Of a stretch of 64,000 bases of DNA, positions 51,852 through 63,759 are shown in pieces. The notes beneath the pieces were generated by a model that saw nothing but the letters and a program-made list of their open reading frames with translations, had not been told where the DNA came from and did not search any database. Source of the DNA: Gymnorhina tibicen (Eukaryota; Chordata; Aves; Passeriformes; Artamidae); the NCBI GenBank assembly GCA_013399875.1, contig VXAZ01006886.1:2240514-2304513 (forward strand), in the 5' to 3' direction. The number at the start of each line of letters is the position of its first letter. The stretch's first letter is position 1. The position numbers were made by a program, and so were the translations under genes.

Positions 51852-53737
51852 CTGCACGCACTCCAAAGTTTAAGCAAAGCAAGTCACCCACCTGATGGGT
51901 CATACAAAGCTGGTGGCAATCAGTCCCACTTAATAATGGGAACACCAAATGTGAAAGCATTTATTACTACAGAAGTTAAAGTATCAGTTCTTGTACATTT
52001 CAGATCAACTTCCTGCAACAACAAGCACTAAGAAAGCAGCAAAGCCCTACCTTATAAGACATTAATTTCTACATGCCTAAGAATGTGAAAGGATACAGGT
52101 TCTATTTCATTTTCTTTCTGCTTTCCAGATCTCACAGATCACAGGGTGCTGAATTTTGACACTCACTATTTACATTGATATGCATCACGAAAATATTGCT
52201 GAGTTTAGAAAGTTCTTACTAAATTTTACATTTAGATCTGAGACTTGAAGTTTAACTTGTAATAACAAACATGAAACCAGCTGAAGTATTACAAGCCAAC
52301 CAGGAAAAACACTGTTTTTGTGTAACCACAGAGTCCTTCAGTTCAGTTCCCCAGCCTTTGGAGCCTTAGAAGGTGCTACATTTCTTATGAGGCAGAGAGG
52401 AAATCAAGAGTAGCATATGATGTCCCATATCACATGTCACATGCTCCTATCCCTTTCCTCCCTACGTGAGGAGGGACTAACACAGCTATTAGTGCTGCCC
52501 AGGAACAACGCAAAATAATTCATAAGTAGCATCCCACTGGTGCTGTTTTTCTGAGAGTTACCACTGTGCATTTCCTTGCTTGCCTTGCCTCTCCATCATC
52601 AAATTTCTCCTACTGTGCATGCAACAATAGCTGAGAAAGAGATCTGCACATTATACACAGGCAAAGACTGCAATCAGCTCCCTCTCCACAGATTACACCA
52701 GGTTTCTCCAGGTCCTGGCTGATTCAACTCCCCTGTGTATTTGGCCTTCAATTTCCTCCTTTGTTCAACACAGTCATTACAATCATTGCAGCAGAAAAGT
52801 GAAAAGGTCAGGGGGTCATAAATTATATCAGAGTGATTGCTTATGTGAAATATAAGAATTCTCTAACATGCAGTCAGCCTAAAAGAACTGGGTTAGACAA
52901 GATCTGCAAGAAGATACCCAGGAAACATTTTGCAAAGATAAACTCAAAAATCTCAAAAATCCTTTACAATTATGCTACAGTCAGCACTTTGCAGAAGGTA
53001 TTTTAGTATAGAAAGTGGTGAACTTAAACACAGACTAAAATTAATTTTCCTTCTATGTCCCAGTTTACCCTTCAGCTATTCTCAAGGTTTCACTAAATCC
53101 ACTAATCTGCCAATATTGGCAAGTCTTGCAAAAATATACTGGGTTTTATTAGCTTCCGAAGAAACAGAAGCTGGTCTATAATTAAATTTCTATAACAGAC
53201 CTTGTTCCCTTGCCCTAATTTATTTTTAAAATTTGTGGTCTCAATGAGAACTGCTTCCTGAAATACAGTCAAGGCCACATACCCAAAAGTTTACAGAATT
53301 TCAAAGTTTTCCCATCAATCTGAAATCTTTCAAGAAGGCTTGTGGCTCAGAGCTCCTTTCCCTCTCTTAGGGTTTACAGTGCTTAAAGCACTGAAGTCTT
53401 AGAAACCTCAGAACTTGATTTGCCAACCATTTTGCTTATCAAAATACCAAACTATTTTTTCTCCTCTGTTGATCTTGCTGTAACTAAATGCTCTCTATTG
53501 TACAAAGTAAGTACACAGCCTCGTTCTGCACAGAAAGCGTTTATACTGTTCAGCTTCAAGTATTTCCAAAGAAGGTTAAGCTAAACCATGCATGGATTTA
53601 GTTCTTCATGTTCAAATGGAGGGTTTAGGAAATCATTACAGCATTTTAGGCTTTATCTCCTAGTAAATTCCACTGTACATTAAAGAATATATAGTCTTTG
53701 AGACTGGAAAACAAGACAAGTTTGTATTTTGCAGAAT

Positions 53738-53757
53738 GGGGGTTGGGGGGGAGGGGG
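53738..53757 (+). repeat. G-rich tract with quadruplex potential
   Basis: Runs of 5, 7 and 5 G are separated by TT and A; splitting the 7-G run gives four G3 blocks with short loops. It lies 170 bases from the edge of the 54 kb CpG island. Confidence 0.75.
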
Positions 53758-53906
53758 AGTAAATATTCCCCTGAACTTATAAGGGAACTAGCTCCTTTAA
53801 GACTTCTCAAATTAAAGTACTTTCCAAGTAAAGGCACCTCCAGCAGCACAGCCAATTCCCTTCTCTGAGTGAATCGCCTTGATCATCCCTTGCTTTTCTC
53901 CACCAC

Positions 53907-54295
53907 GCCAGTCCCTCCTCCCCGAACACTTGTGTACGTGTTGTCCATATGTTCGCACACCCCCGGGCACCAGGGAAGCGTTCTGCAGACACCGGCGCGG
54001 GCTGCAGCCACGCCAGCACCAGGTTTTCCCGCTTGCCCACTCAGCCGGGGTGGTTCCACGAGCCAAGGATGCTCCCCCGCAGAAAGGCACAGTGCCCCGC
54101 GGGACCTGCTGCGGGAGCGCGCTTCTGCTGGAGGAAGCGTCCTTTAAAACACAAAACACGGAGAGGCATTTGTGCGGCACACCAATCGGCCACAGGACAT
54201 TGCGTTGCCAGCCTCGTTCACCCCGAACGCTGCTTCCCACCAGGCGTAACCACTGAGCTACCCCGCGCTCGGGGCAGAGCTGCAGCCCACAACGC
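53907..54295. promoter_or_regulatory. internal CpG island, likely promoter
   Basis: I count 32 CpG dinucleotides between 53881 and 54300, in roughly 60 percent GC, so CpG is close to its expected frequency; the flanks have about one per 100-200 bases. The edges are sharp on both sides. Long overlapping open frames on both strands here reflect GC-richness and are not read as genes. The island lies about 2.1 kb upstream, on the minus strand, of the cysteine-rich exon at 51851-51447. Confidence 0.7.
54142..54189 (-). promoter_or_regulatory. CCAAT and TATA-like pair, minus orientation
   Basis: CCAATCGG at 54182-54189 matches the NF-Y site, here in inverse orientation for a minus-strand promoter. 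About 35 bases further on that strand is TTTTAAAG (54142-54150). The spacing would put a start near 54115, inside the CpG island, reading toward the cysteine-rich exon. The pairing and direction are inference from spacing alone. Confidence 0.35.
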
Positions 54296-54489
54296 CCAAC
54301 AGCAGCAGGTGCCAACAGCGATTTAAGAGGCTTTCGAGTGCTCAGACTTTAAAAGTATTTATAAACATTTGGAAGCGTGCAGAGAACAATTAAGTTTGCA
54401 GCTTACAAATTAGTTTGAAGTGATTATTATTTATTTACCAAGACTGACATTTTGAAACCTGCAAGAATTATATTTAAATCTACACAGAT

Positions 54490-54721
54490 TTAAGTTATTA
54501 AAAAAGAAAAGAAACATATTGGACAAAATAGCTTAACATCTTTTATTATTAGAAAGTCATATATCCAACGAACAGACTGACATTTTTTTGAGGTCATGTT
54601 GTTTCCACCAAAAATATTCTCTCTCAGATATTTTTGCTGATCTTCACAAGCAGCTCCAGTTCTTTTTGATTTGTGAATCCCTACAAATTTAGATGGACAG
54701 CTGAATGGTAATACAAGCCTA
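54490..54721 (-). CDS. weak candidate exon, minus strand
   Basis: A good acceptor (TATTTTCAG ending at 54722) is followed by 76 open codons ending in TAA. The predicted piece has five cysteines and is mostly polar, with one N-M-T sequon; its last 20 residues turn hydrophobic and A/T-rich, as expected of read-through into intron. No convincing GT donor was found inside the frame. It lies upstream, on the same strand, of both the 54 kb CpG island and the cysteine-rich exon, so it would fit a transcript starting further right, for example at the 64 kb island. The product is not recognised and it may be chance. Confidence 0.15.
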
Positions 54722-57700
54722 CTGAAAATAGATGTGTTTTTCTTGATTATTTTTTGCAGCCATTGGAATAGGCCCACAGATCCCACGACACCAAAGACCA
54801 CCATTAAAGGAGGAGTGCAGAGGAAACAAAAAAGGAAATCAGTTTCCCAAAATAAGCCTCAAAATATTTCTCTTCAAATTACTTCATCTCAATAACTCTG
54901 TCTCATCTTGTGCCTTTCTCTTCAGCAAAACACTGAAATAACTGCACTTTGATCATTTTATAGACACACAGTCTTCATGCTTTTTTTGAGGAGGAAAGAT
55001 AGAAACCAACTACAACTGGCTTCAGTAGCCAATGCTTCTCCCTTTACAACACCAAATCAAGAGTTTGAGTCCACCTTTGCCAGGATTAAAGACCACTATC
55101 AAAATGCTGACTTTTTAAGGCAGTTAAGTATAAATCAGACATTTAACATCTTTCTAGCTTTCCTTTTTCAACACAAATTTAAAATTCTGTTAACTAAGGA
55201 AGAAAAAATGAACTTTTAAGATCTAAGCCTGACAATAATGGCAAATACCATCTGTTCAGCTGTAGCTTAGAAATTTTTAAAGTAGCTCTCATTAAAAAAA
55301 GGGAAAAATCATCCTTCAAACACAATTGCTGTACAGTTTCTTCAGAAATACCTCAAATATTATTGCCAATGCATTCTGTCACAGATTGACCCATTCTAGT
55401 AGCCCTAGTGAAACTTAACTCCAAACCAAATTTCTGAAACTGACATCATCTATCACACAGAAAACCATGAGAGCTCACAAATTATTTTAACTTTGTTCCA
55501 CCAACCCATTTTTACAAGCTCCTCTTACAACCAAGAAATTCAACCCAATTACTGCAAATATGCAACCCAGTATAGGCAAGGGGTGTAATACCTTCCAGCT
55601 ACAGTCAGGCTGTGATGGCGTTTCCAAGAGCCAAGTGTAAGACAAAAACAACCCACTAAGTTATGAGGGAAACATTCATTACTTCCTTTGTGTTTGTGAG
55701 TTTTTGTGATTTACCTGCATGACCCTTGCACTTCTCCCTCACATTCAAAGAAGGGTTTACTATTGTTTTAGGGGATAAAAGACTATTTTCTTAGCTGCTT
55801 GATTTCAGAACCTTGGAGTTTAAGGGGGGAGAAAGCCAAAACCAAGTCGTGAAGTCCCTGTAAGCGGATAATGATCAGAGACACATGCACTACATATATA
55901 AACACATACACAGTACTGTTAATTGTGTATATTTCAGTGAGAGGAGAATCTACACAAGTCAAAAAGAATGAGTAACTCAGCCCCAAAATAAGCAGAGTCT
56001 ATTTTTTCTCGCCTACTTTACTTACTCTAATCTGCTAGCAAATGAGTGATAGATGAATACTGATCAAAAAGCAGAATCTTAATATTTCCATTTGATTGCA
56101 ATTTTCATCAAATGGAATAAAAGGTGTCCCACCTCATTTTAACTGTCCTAAGACACGCAAAGTAAAGTAGTAGTAAATTAAATGTCATTCTTAAAAACTG
56201 TTATTAGAAAAACAGACAAGTACTGTCCAAATTTGAGATATCCAACTTCAAGTCATTGGTCTGATTTAAAACAGCAACAAAAAACAGCTCCACAAAATGA
56301 GCACAAGTGAAACCTTGGGAAAGCACAGCACTGCTTGACTTCACTACACTCACAGCATTTACCAGTAACAGAGAGGAATCATGGGGCTGGAACACAGACA
56401 ATGAGCAGAGCAGACTGCTTCAACACAGGTATTCTGAAAGGCAACACAGTGAAGAATAACCACGCATAAAGCTGCAGGATACCCATCTTGGCCAACACTT
56501 CACTTAATAGCTTTAAGTTGAATAAAAAGCACTTTGAAAAGAACAAAAAAAGCCCCCAAAACCAACAAACAAAAGCCACCAAGAATTGTTCTATTGACTC
56601 AGTGAAAGCAGTTATACCACAGGAAGCCTTAAGGTGAAAGAGATTAAATCAAACATTCCCCCTGTTTGGATAAAGGCAACTATTAGCAGAACAACGTTAA
56701 GAGCTTTGAGATAACTGTTTACATTTATAGGAAAACACACAAAGGATGAAACTCCGATTCCACCAAGATACACTGCAAATCTCACATTGATTTAACGAGG
56801 GTCAAGATTCCACATACAAAGACCAAACATCTAAATAACAGCATTAACTGCTGGGAAACTGCAAATCCATGCAGAGCCATTTTTAAAATCAATACAGAGA
56901 GAAGCCACATTAAAATGAATTGTAATTCAGCACATACACTTCTATTCCAAAAATTGCTTTTAGGTAATAGGCAAAAATCGTCTTTCCTAGCCCAATACTC
57001 TTAAATAATCTATTGGTCAACTCACACTCCATCTGTATCTCGAGGATACTCAGTCCCACAAGGGCCCAAAAAAACCTGAACCACTTCTACAATCCCTTTA
57101 ATTTCTGCCAAGCTCGAACATCTTGTACACACCCAACCTATGCCAAAAAGCCAACAGCATCAGGCATACTTCACCACCAAGCACCATAAGAGATTTACAT
57201 GAGCTCAAGAAATTTCTTAGAAGATGGATTTTAAGAATCCTCCATCTTCCACATAATGCAGGATTTTGGGGCTGAAAGGGTAAAACCCACTCATATTCAA
57301 TATGTCTTAAAAACTCATTATTTTTTTTTTTTAATATCAGTTTTTGAGAACAACAAGGACCAAATTAACTGATGCAGTTAGAGACATACATCCAGAGCCT
57401 TTAGGCTAATTTTATTAAGAAGTCACTTGAATTTTGATGCCATATTAGAATGCATTATGCATTCTCTTAATAACTCACTCCCTTACTCTACATCTATAAG
57501 CAATCATCATATCCATTTTTATTGGAATACACACAGCAAAGAATTGGAAGGCATTTAGAGTGAACTGTCCTAAAGTGCACTTTAGAAATCGACACTTACA
57601 CATTTTAAATAGTTATATTCCATTCATTAACCTACTTGATACAGTAAATTTGCAGCTCATAAAAGGAAACAAAACACTGAAGCGTTACAGGCATCCCGTA

Positions 57701-57828
57701 GATTGTGCTGAAAGCCCCCCAGTGAGCGTGCACAACTCTCACCAACTGGGTATAGCTGCTGGGTGTTTAAAAAACAATTAAAGAAAACTGAGCTCCTTTT
57801 AAAGTGTGCAATTTAAGTGTGCAAAGGA

Positions 57829-57885
57829 GAAGGTGTATCCAGATACAGATACAACCCTCGGAGTTCAAAAATAGTTACTTCGAAG
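57829..57885 (+). repeat. dispersed direct repeat, copy A
   Basis: This matches 60571-60627 in the same orientation at 49 of 57 bases without gaps; most differences are transitions. Similarity probably continues with gaps on both sides (a shared GTGTGCA motif upstream and TCTCAC/GCTCAC about 60 bases downstream), so the full unit may be near 120 bases. It resembles no element I know; an old interspersed repeat or a local duplication would both fit. Confidence 0.7.
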
Positions 57886-60570
57886 CAGAAAAATTTAACC
57901 AATTCGTGTAAAACTGAAACCAGGAGTTCTCACTCCCTGTTTTCACAAGCATTTGAAAGAAGCCAAATCACGTGAACAGAGTTCATGAAGATGTAGCCAA
58001 CACAGAAATGAAGGCTCAAGGTCTTTCTTTCTATTGAAAACTCTTCTGTTGCAGGGTTTACTCTGAAAACTGCATCAGAGCACACTCAGCAAGTCCACAC
58101 GTCCCATTCCAGGATCCTGGCACACTCCAGTCTTGCACTGTTGCCTCACGAGATGTGGAATGCAGAAGGAATGGTGAAGTTTCCTTTCAGGTTCGTACCG
58201 CTCATCCCCGCCCCTCCCCCTGCGTGTATGATGCTGCAGAAAGCACTTGATATGTTACAGCACAAGTGACAGACAAGTAATCCTGCCTCTACGTACAGTG
58301 ACAGATTTACCAGCTCCTCAAATCACGCCACAAGTGTCTCTTGCAAAACTCCTTCTAACTTATTTTTACAAACAGCCTTTCCCAATCATGACAACTTCTC
58401 TATTTTAAAATAATCACAACATATTAAATTCGTAGATGAAAGACTAAAGGCATCAAACCACAAACTTTAAATTTAATCAGAAAATATTTTGTTTCTGATC
58501 TAAAAAATGCTTCTCAAGTTTGGTATTAGGCTTCTTTTTCCCACTTCTTCAAATTCTTCTCTCATTTTACACTTATTACTTTAGCTAATGCTTTTCAAAC
58601 TAGGTTCACCTGTTCTCCAGTTCTCAAGTCCAATAGACTCAGATTCCAGATTCCTCCTCACCCCCCTCTCTACCTCAACTGCAATTACCAAAAGTACAAA
58701 TACGGAATTTATTATGGGCTTGCCAATGTACTACTTAAAACCTGCATTTGTGGAAATGAAAAGAAGCGTGCCAAGTCTCAAATAAACCAGGATGGGTCTT
58801 TAAATCCATAGCAAACCCCTAGAATTTGCGTTGGGCACTTATGCCAGTTTTTTTAAGTCTCACCCACCCACGTTCACTGGGTTGCTAGGCAAAGAACCCA
58901 GGAAAAGTCAAACCATAGGAGAACAAGGGACAGCTGAAGCCAATATCCCTGCCTTGGCCAGCTGCAAGTGCCCAGGGAAAAGAGAAACACACTGGGTAGT
59001 TTGAAATTCAGGATTTGGGATGATGTTAGGAGGTCACTGCATCCTTTCTCCTCCCTACCAAAAGGTCTGGTCCGTTCTGTGCACTAATATTCCAAGTTCC
59101 AACTTATTCTTACAGCTCTCCCTGAAGCCTACCCAGAATGTTTCCTGTTTCTGTTTACTTTCTGTCCTGCCCACAAGAATATGGAGAACATGATTTTATC
59201 CTCTGCTTTGCAGGAGCTTTTGATGTACCCGGAAACCATTTGCATGTTCTTCAATTCCTTTTCATTCAGTCAACAACTGCTTCAGCATTGTCAGCTCACA
59301 TTTTCTAGACTCATCAATCTGCCTGTTCTCTGTTAGAATCAACTCCACCTGGTCCAGGTTCTACTTGCAGTGCAACACTCAAATCCCAAGACTTTTGTCC
59401 AGCTGACTCTCCAATAAGGAATGTATCTTCTAACTCTGTTGCTGTGTCCTACTTATCCTGTTAAAATTTTTGCAACTAGTTTGAAGATTATTTTTTCCTG
59501 TTAATTTCTGCTTAATAAATCAAAAGGAATAAGATATTTGAGAGACTGAGGAATCACCATTTGAGCACAATCCCTGCGAAAGCCAGAGATAAGTCAAAGA
59601 TCCCATTTGGTATGTGCCTTCTACCTGTTATTTTCAAACTGCTCTTTTTTAAGGATGCCAGAGAGGGGAAGAAAGAAAGAGTCTCTGAGAAGAGCTACAT
59701 TTAGTTTATGGTCCTCCCCACAAACAAACTTAGATTTGAGCCAGGCCAAATCTCACTGCTATTGGACTTTTAAATGTGTCTTTTAAAATTACAGAACATT
59801 ACGCAACATTAAACACATTTTGAATGTCAGGACTTGAGTATTTGCCATGTCTGCTAAAAGAGGCTATAGACAACAGGGAACCACACTTGACACCAGCAAT
59901 CATCTTGCTACAGAAACAATGCGTTTTCTGTTCCATTTTGCCATTACTCATTTCACAGTAGGGAAGCTCTCTGCACTAAATGACGTGTTAGCTACACCAC
60001 TCCTTGGGAGATCACACACCTTATAGGAGCCAGGCAAGCTCTCTGCGGCCTTCTGGAAGCAGAACCTTCTTGGAAACAAATTTAAAAAAACACTTTGAAA
60101 CAACTAAGTCAAAATGGGGACCAGGAGGAAGCCAGGGATAAAGGCACAAAGGGAAGGAACTGCACTTGAAGCCAGAGCTAGATCTCTGAAATGACTTTCC
60201 CGAAACATCCTGTCAATCTGACAGAGAAAATCTGTGTATGAGAAAATCCACCCTCTAACATTTTTAAGGGGCATGAAATAACAGTGCCATGAAACTATAA
60301 TTTCATGAATCCTAGGAGTACAATCTTTTTCATAACACACACTAAGCTGTAACTAAATACAACAGTAATTTGCACTCTGCTTTTTAATGCCTAATGGATG
60401 CACAGGAATATAAGATCATCAGTATTTTTTTCCCAATTAGGCAGTAAATAATGAAAACAAAGGGGCAACTGCCCCGAGGGCTTCTAGCCATCTTTCACAC
60501 ACCTCCAAATCATTAAAAGCTGGAAAAGGAAAACTGAGGTCCACACAAACTGTGTGCAGTTTGGCCAGGT

Positions 60571-60627
60571 GAAGGTGTATCTAGATGCAGATACAACCCT
60601 CAAAGTTCAAAACCAGTCACTTCAAAG
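60571..60627 (+). repeat. dispersed direct repeat, copy B
   Basis: Second copy of the unit at 57829-57885, about 2.7 kb away. The core GATACAACCCTC and AGTTCAAAA blocks are identical. The eight differences are nearly all C/T or A/G changes. Confidence 0.7.
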
Positions 60628-61411
60628 GTGGAAAAAAAGGATGAAACTCTGACTGCTCACAAGCCACTTAATGTGTGATGACAAAAGACACACCTTGGAG
60701 GATGTTCTTTAAGTGGCACACGCTCTGCTTACAATTAAAACATGCTTTGGAAGCTCTTAAGTTCCCAGTTTTGGTAGCCTTCCAAGTAATGCAATTAAAA
60801 TTGGTAACAATATGATTATGACTGGCAAGCATTCTCTAACTTCATAATGGCAATTTAAATATAGTTATCAGTCTTCTAGGCTGAAATACCTAAAGCTGTT
60901 ATCAAATACTGACTTCTGTCTTTTGAGACCTCTGAATCATTTCATTATCTTGACACCCAGACTTCATAATCAGACGAATCTTTTATCCTGTGAGACACAA
61001 GAGTCAGTTTTCATGAACTGCTTTTCAATCAAAACACTCTGAAAAAAAAAAAAGATTCCTAACTCCATTTATTGATGAAAAAAAACAGAAAAATGAAATA
61101 ATTTACATGTCTTTACTGGAGTTTATTGGTGAGCTACAGGAAGCACCAGCAGAAGAAAGCACAGTTGCTTCACCTCCCGTCTTCTGACCTAAGCACTTTG
61201 CAAACATTACTTCTCATGTATTTAGGATGAGGATGAAAAGAAGGCTCTTTTGTTTTTTTTAATGTCTCCTATGAACTGATAATGAGAAGTATTTCATTAT
61301 TATTTACTATAAAAAGAAATACAAGAAAACACAGTGTGGTGCAGAAAATTTCAGACTCCAGGATCTGTCTAGTGCGTGCTCAAAGCTTTTCCTTCCCTTT
61401 CTTCCCCCCAG

Positions 61412-61561
61412 GCTTTAAGGTTTCCCTTCTGCAGAAGATGCTGGCTCTGTCTCCCTGGGTTAGCTGTTTCTCTGCTGCTGATAGTCATATCTGATGTATT
61501 CACATCACAGACCTGCCAAGTGGGACTGAATGTTCCGTTGATTTGGAAATGTCCACAATGA
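61412..61561 (+). CDS. candidate exon with signal or membrane segment, plus strand
   Basis: A near-ideal acceptor (CTTTTCCTTCCCTTTCTTCCCCCCAG ends at 61411, given here only as position and type) is followed by 49 open codons ending in TGA. The frame encodes a Cys/Arg-rich lead, then a hydrophobic run (LPGLAVSLLLIVISDVF) like a signal peptide or signal anchor, then a short cysteine-containing lumenal piece. A GT inside (CCAA followed by GTGGGA) could be a donor, giving a shorter exon. A second frame starting at ATG 61438 is open for only 19 codons. The protein is not recognised and the nearest partner exon is unknown. Confidence 0.25.
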   Translation, partial: ALRFPFCRRCWLCLPGLAVSLLLIVISDVFTSQTCQVGLNVPLIWKCPQ

Positions 61562-62292
61562 CTAAGACTTCAAGTTTTGCCCATGTAATTAATTTAATTG
61601 GAATCAAATATTCTTAGTTATCCAGATCATTGAGAGGCTTTCAGCTGGATTTAAAAATTAAGACTAAAATGTTGTTTATGGTAAGGATGAAGTTCAAATA
61701 TAGTGAAACTTAAGAGGTTGATTAATTGGGTCTTACAAGAAATTTGGATAAGACAGCCCTTTTAGGACTTCACTGAGTAGTTTAGTAGTACACACTAGAA
61801 TAAGATAATAAATTATTTAAGCGATCAGCCTTAATGCAGAGATTTGTGGAAACAAAAAGAAAAAGTGCTGCAGGTCGTATTGCTCCCTACCTATGACCAC
61901 ATGGACCTATGAATTTTGAATTTGTTGGGGGAAAAAAAACCATTATCCTTCAGCATGTTCTATTTTCCGTCACTGAAGACCACAAGAGACAGTTCAGACA
62001 ATTTTCAGACATCATTAACACAATTCCATTAATCCAGAAAGTATGCTTCTGTCTTATTGAAAAAGCTGACAATATTTAAAAGAAAACACTCTTCTGTCCA
62101 AAATGGTGATTTTTATTGGACCCTATGATAGAGATCTCAGTGTCAACAACCTGCTACAAGGCTAATAAATTGCAAGTGCATATTTAATATACACATTAAA
62201 TTCTGTAACTAACCACCTCCTAAACACTCTGATGCTTCTTCGTATTTCTTTTTCCTTGGAAAACTTTAGAGAGTTTTGGGTTTGTTGGGTTG

Positions 62293-62330
62293 TTTTTTTT
62301 TGTTTTTTTTTTTTTTTGGGGGGGGTCCCC
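62293..62330 (+). repeat. poly(T), G8 and C5 homopolymer junction
   Basis: T9, G, T15, then G8, T, C5: a stacked homopolymer array. The GGGGG-T-CCCCC part is self-complementary. This is a likely place for length variation or sequencing error. Confidence 0.9.
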
Positions 62331-63759
62331 CTTTCTATTGAGAGTAAACGATTTTTGCAGTCTGGAGATATTTAGTGAAAGAAATTGTTATTTTCCACTG
62401 ACTGAAAAATGAGAACCAGAATTGTTCCTGTAATCCTTCTCCCCATCCTCAAAAACATGTGGGAAAAAGGAGTGGGGTGGAGGGGGGTCAGTTTTGTTCT
62501 TAAAATGAGAAGCAGCAGAGCACAACAAAGTAGATGAGATAGGATGAGAACAGAAATAATTATCTTTGGCTTTTTTGATCCTCTATACAACAGGATGCTC
62601 AAGGCACCAGAGGAGCTTTGTACACACCACATCCTACCTATGTCTCCAACCAGAATGCACCTTCAAGCCACAAGTCCAGATTATGGTTACAGAACCAAGC
62701 TTTGCAATTGTGTGCATGAGGTAGCCACAAAATGCCTTTTTACTTAAAACTTGCTTACTGTAGAAAAACAGAGAGCAAGGAGAAAGTAGCACCAGGTTCT
62801 TGCTGAAAGAAACCCTTTTTTTCCTTCCTCTACCGATCAGGTGGAGAAAAAAAAAAGGTATATCAAATATTAACTGCATACAAGTGCCAAGATATCGTAC
62901 TTCATTTATTAATACTGCATTCTAGTCTTTAACAAGATCCAATTTCAAGAAAAAAGGTATATAAAGTAATAAGCGAAAACTTAAAGCACTTGAATATCAA
63001 TATAAATAACCTTAAAATGCCTATTTTTAACCACCAACTACTGGCAGATTGTGGCTACTGTTCTCCAAAAATGTTCTCTGCAGCCCTCCAGTGGTCAAAG
63101 GCACAGTAGAACCCAACAAGGGAACGACCCCGTTTTGTCTGATGAACTGCCGGCAGCGTTTAAAAGACATCTCCCACAAAATAAAAGCTCACACCCTTAT
63201 CTAAAGAAAAGATCCTTATAAAGGAGATAACTACCTTGAATTACATTAGAAAGTAAAGAGGAGGAAAGTAACTCCCCTCCATCAAAATGTTGCGCGTTAC
63301 ATGTTAATCTGCCCAGAAAACACTGTATTCCCACCAGGACACCAAGGTACGTTGGGTTAGTAACAGGAGCAATTCATTTCCTACAGTCACTTTCTGCTAT
63401 TCATACACGTAAACGTAAACGAAAACGAAGTCAAGTAACATTTGCTGGAAAGAATCAATTTGCTCACAAAGTTACGGCTCAAGCAGTTGGTTGGCGTTTT
63501 TCTAAGAAAACAAACGCCAAACAAACACTGAAGTTTTCTCCTCTGTCTCACACACATGTTCACAAATAAAATAAACGGCAAAGCCCCATATAAGAATAAG
63601 AGCAACTGAAACGTTTGAAAATAATATAAAACAGAATGAGACATAGTTCTCAAAACTAAGTTTCTAGAACTTGGGGCTTGAAAGCCAGTCCTAAACTGCA
63701 TGGAAACAACGCGAGGGAAAAGAAAACAAGCAGAGGCAAGAAATCCCCGACACCTGTGA

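Larger units (their letters stand above)
54805..63759. other. mostly non-coding, intron-like
   Basis: Holds the repeat pair at 57.8 and 60.6 kb, the candidate exon at 61.4 kb, the homopolymer junction at 62.3 kb and a G-rich run at 62461-62487. If the 64 kb promoter fires on the minus strand, this would be its first intron. Confidence 0.5.

Noticed and set aside
54190..54275. tRNA-like motif on the minus strand (GGTAGCTCAGTGGTTACGCC).
   Set aside because: The A box is good, but the next GTTCG is about 12 bases too close and lacks a B-box consensus, and no cloverleaf closes. Probably chance in the island.
53812..54326. Overlapping long open frames on both strands (167 codons on -, 125 codons twice on +).
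   Set aside because: GC-rich islands have few stop codons; the products are Arg/Pro/Gly/Ala-rich, lack domains, and three frames cannot all be real.
62461..62487. Second G-quadruplex candidate.
   Set aside because: Only three G-runs of three or more can be placed with short loops, so it falls short of the usual four-block rule.
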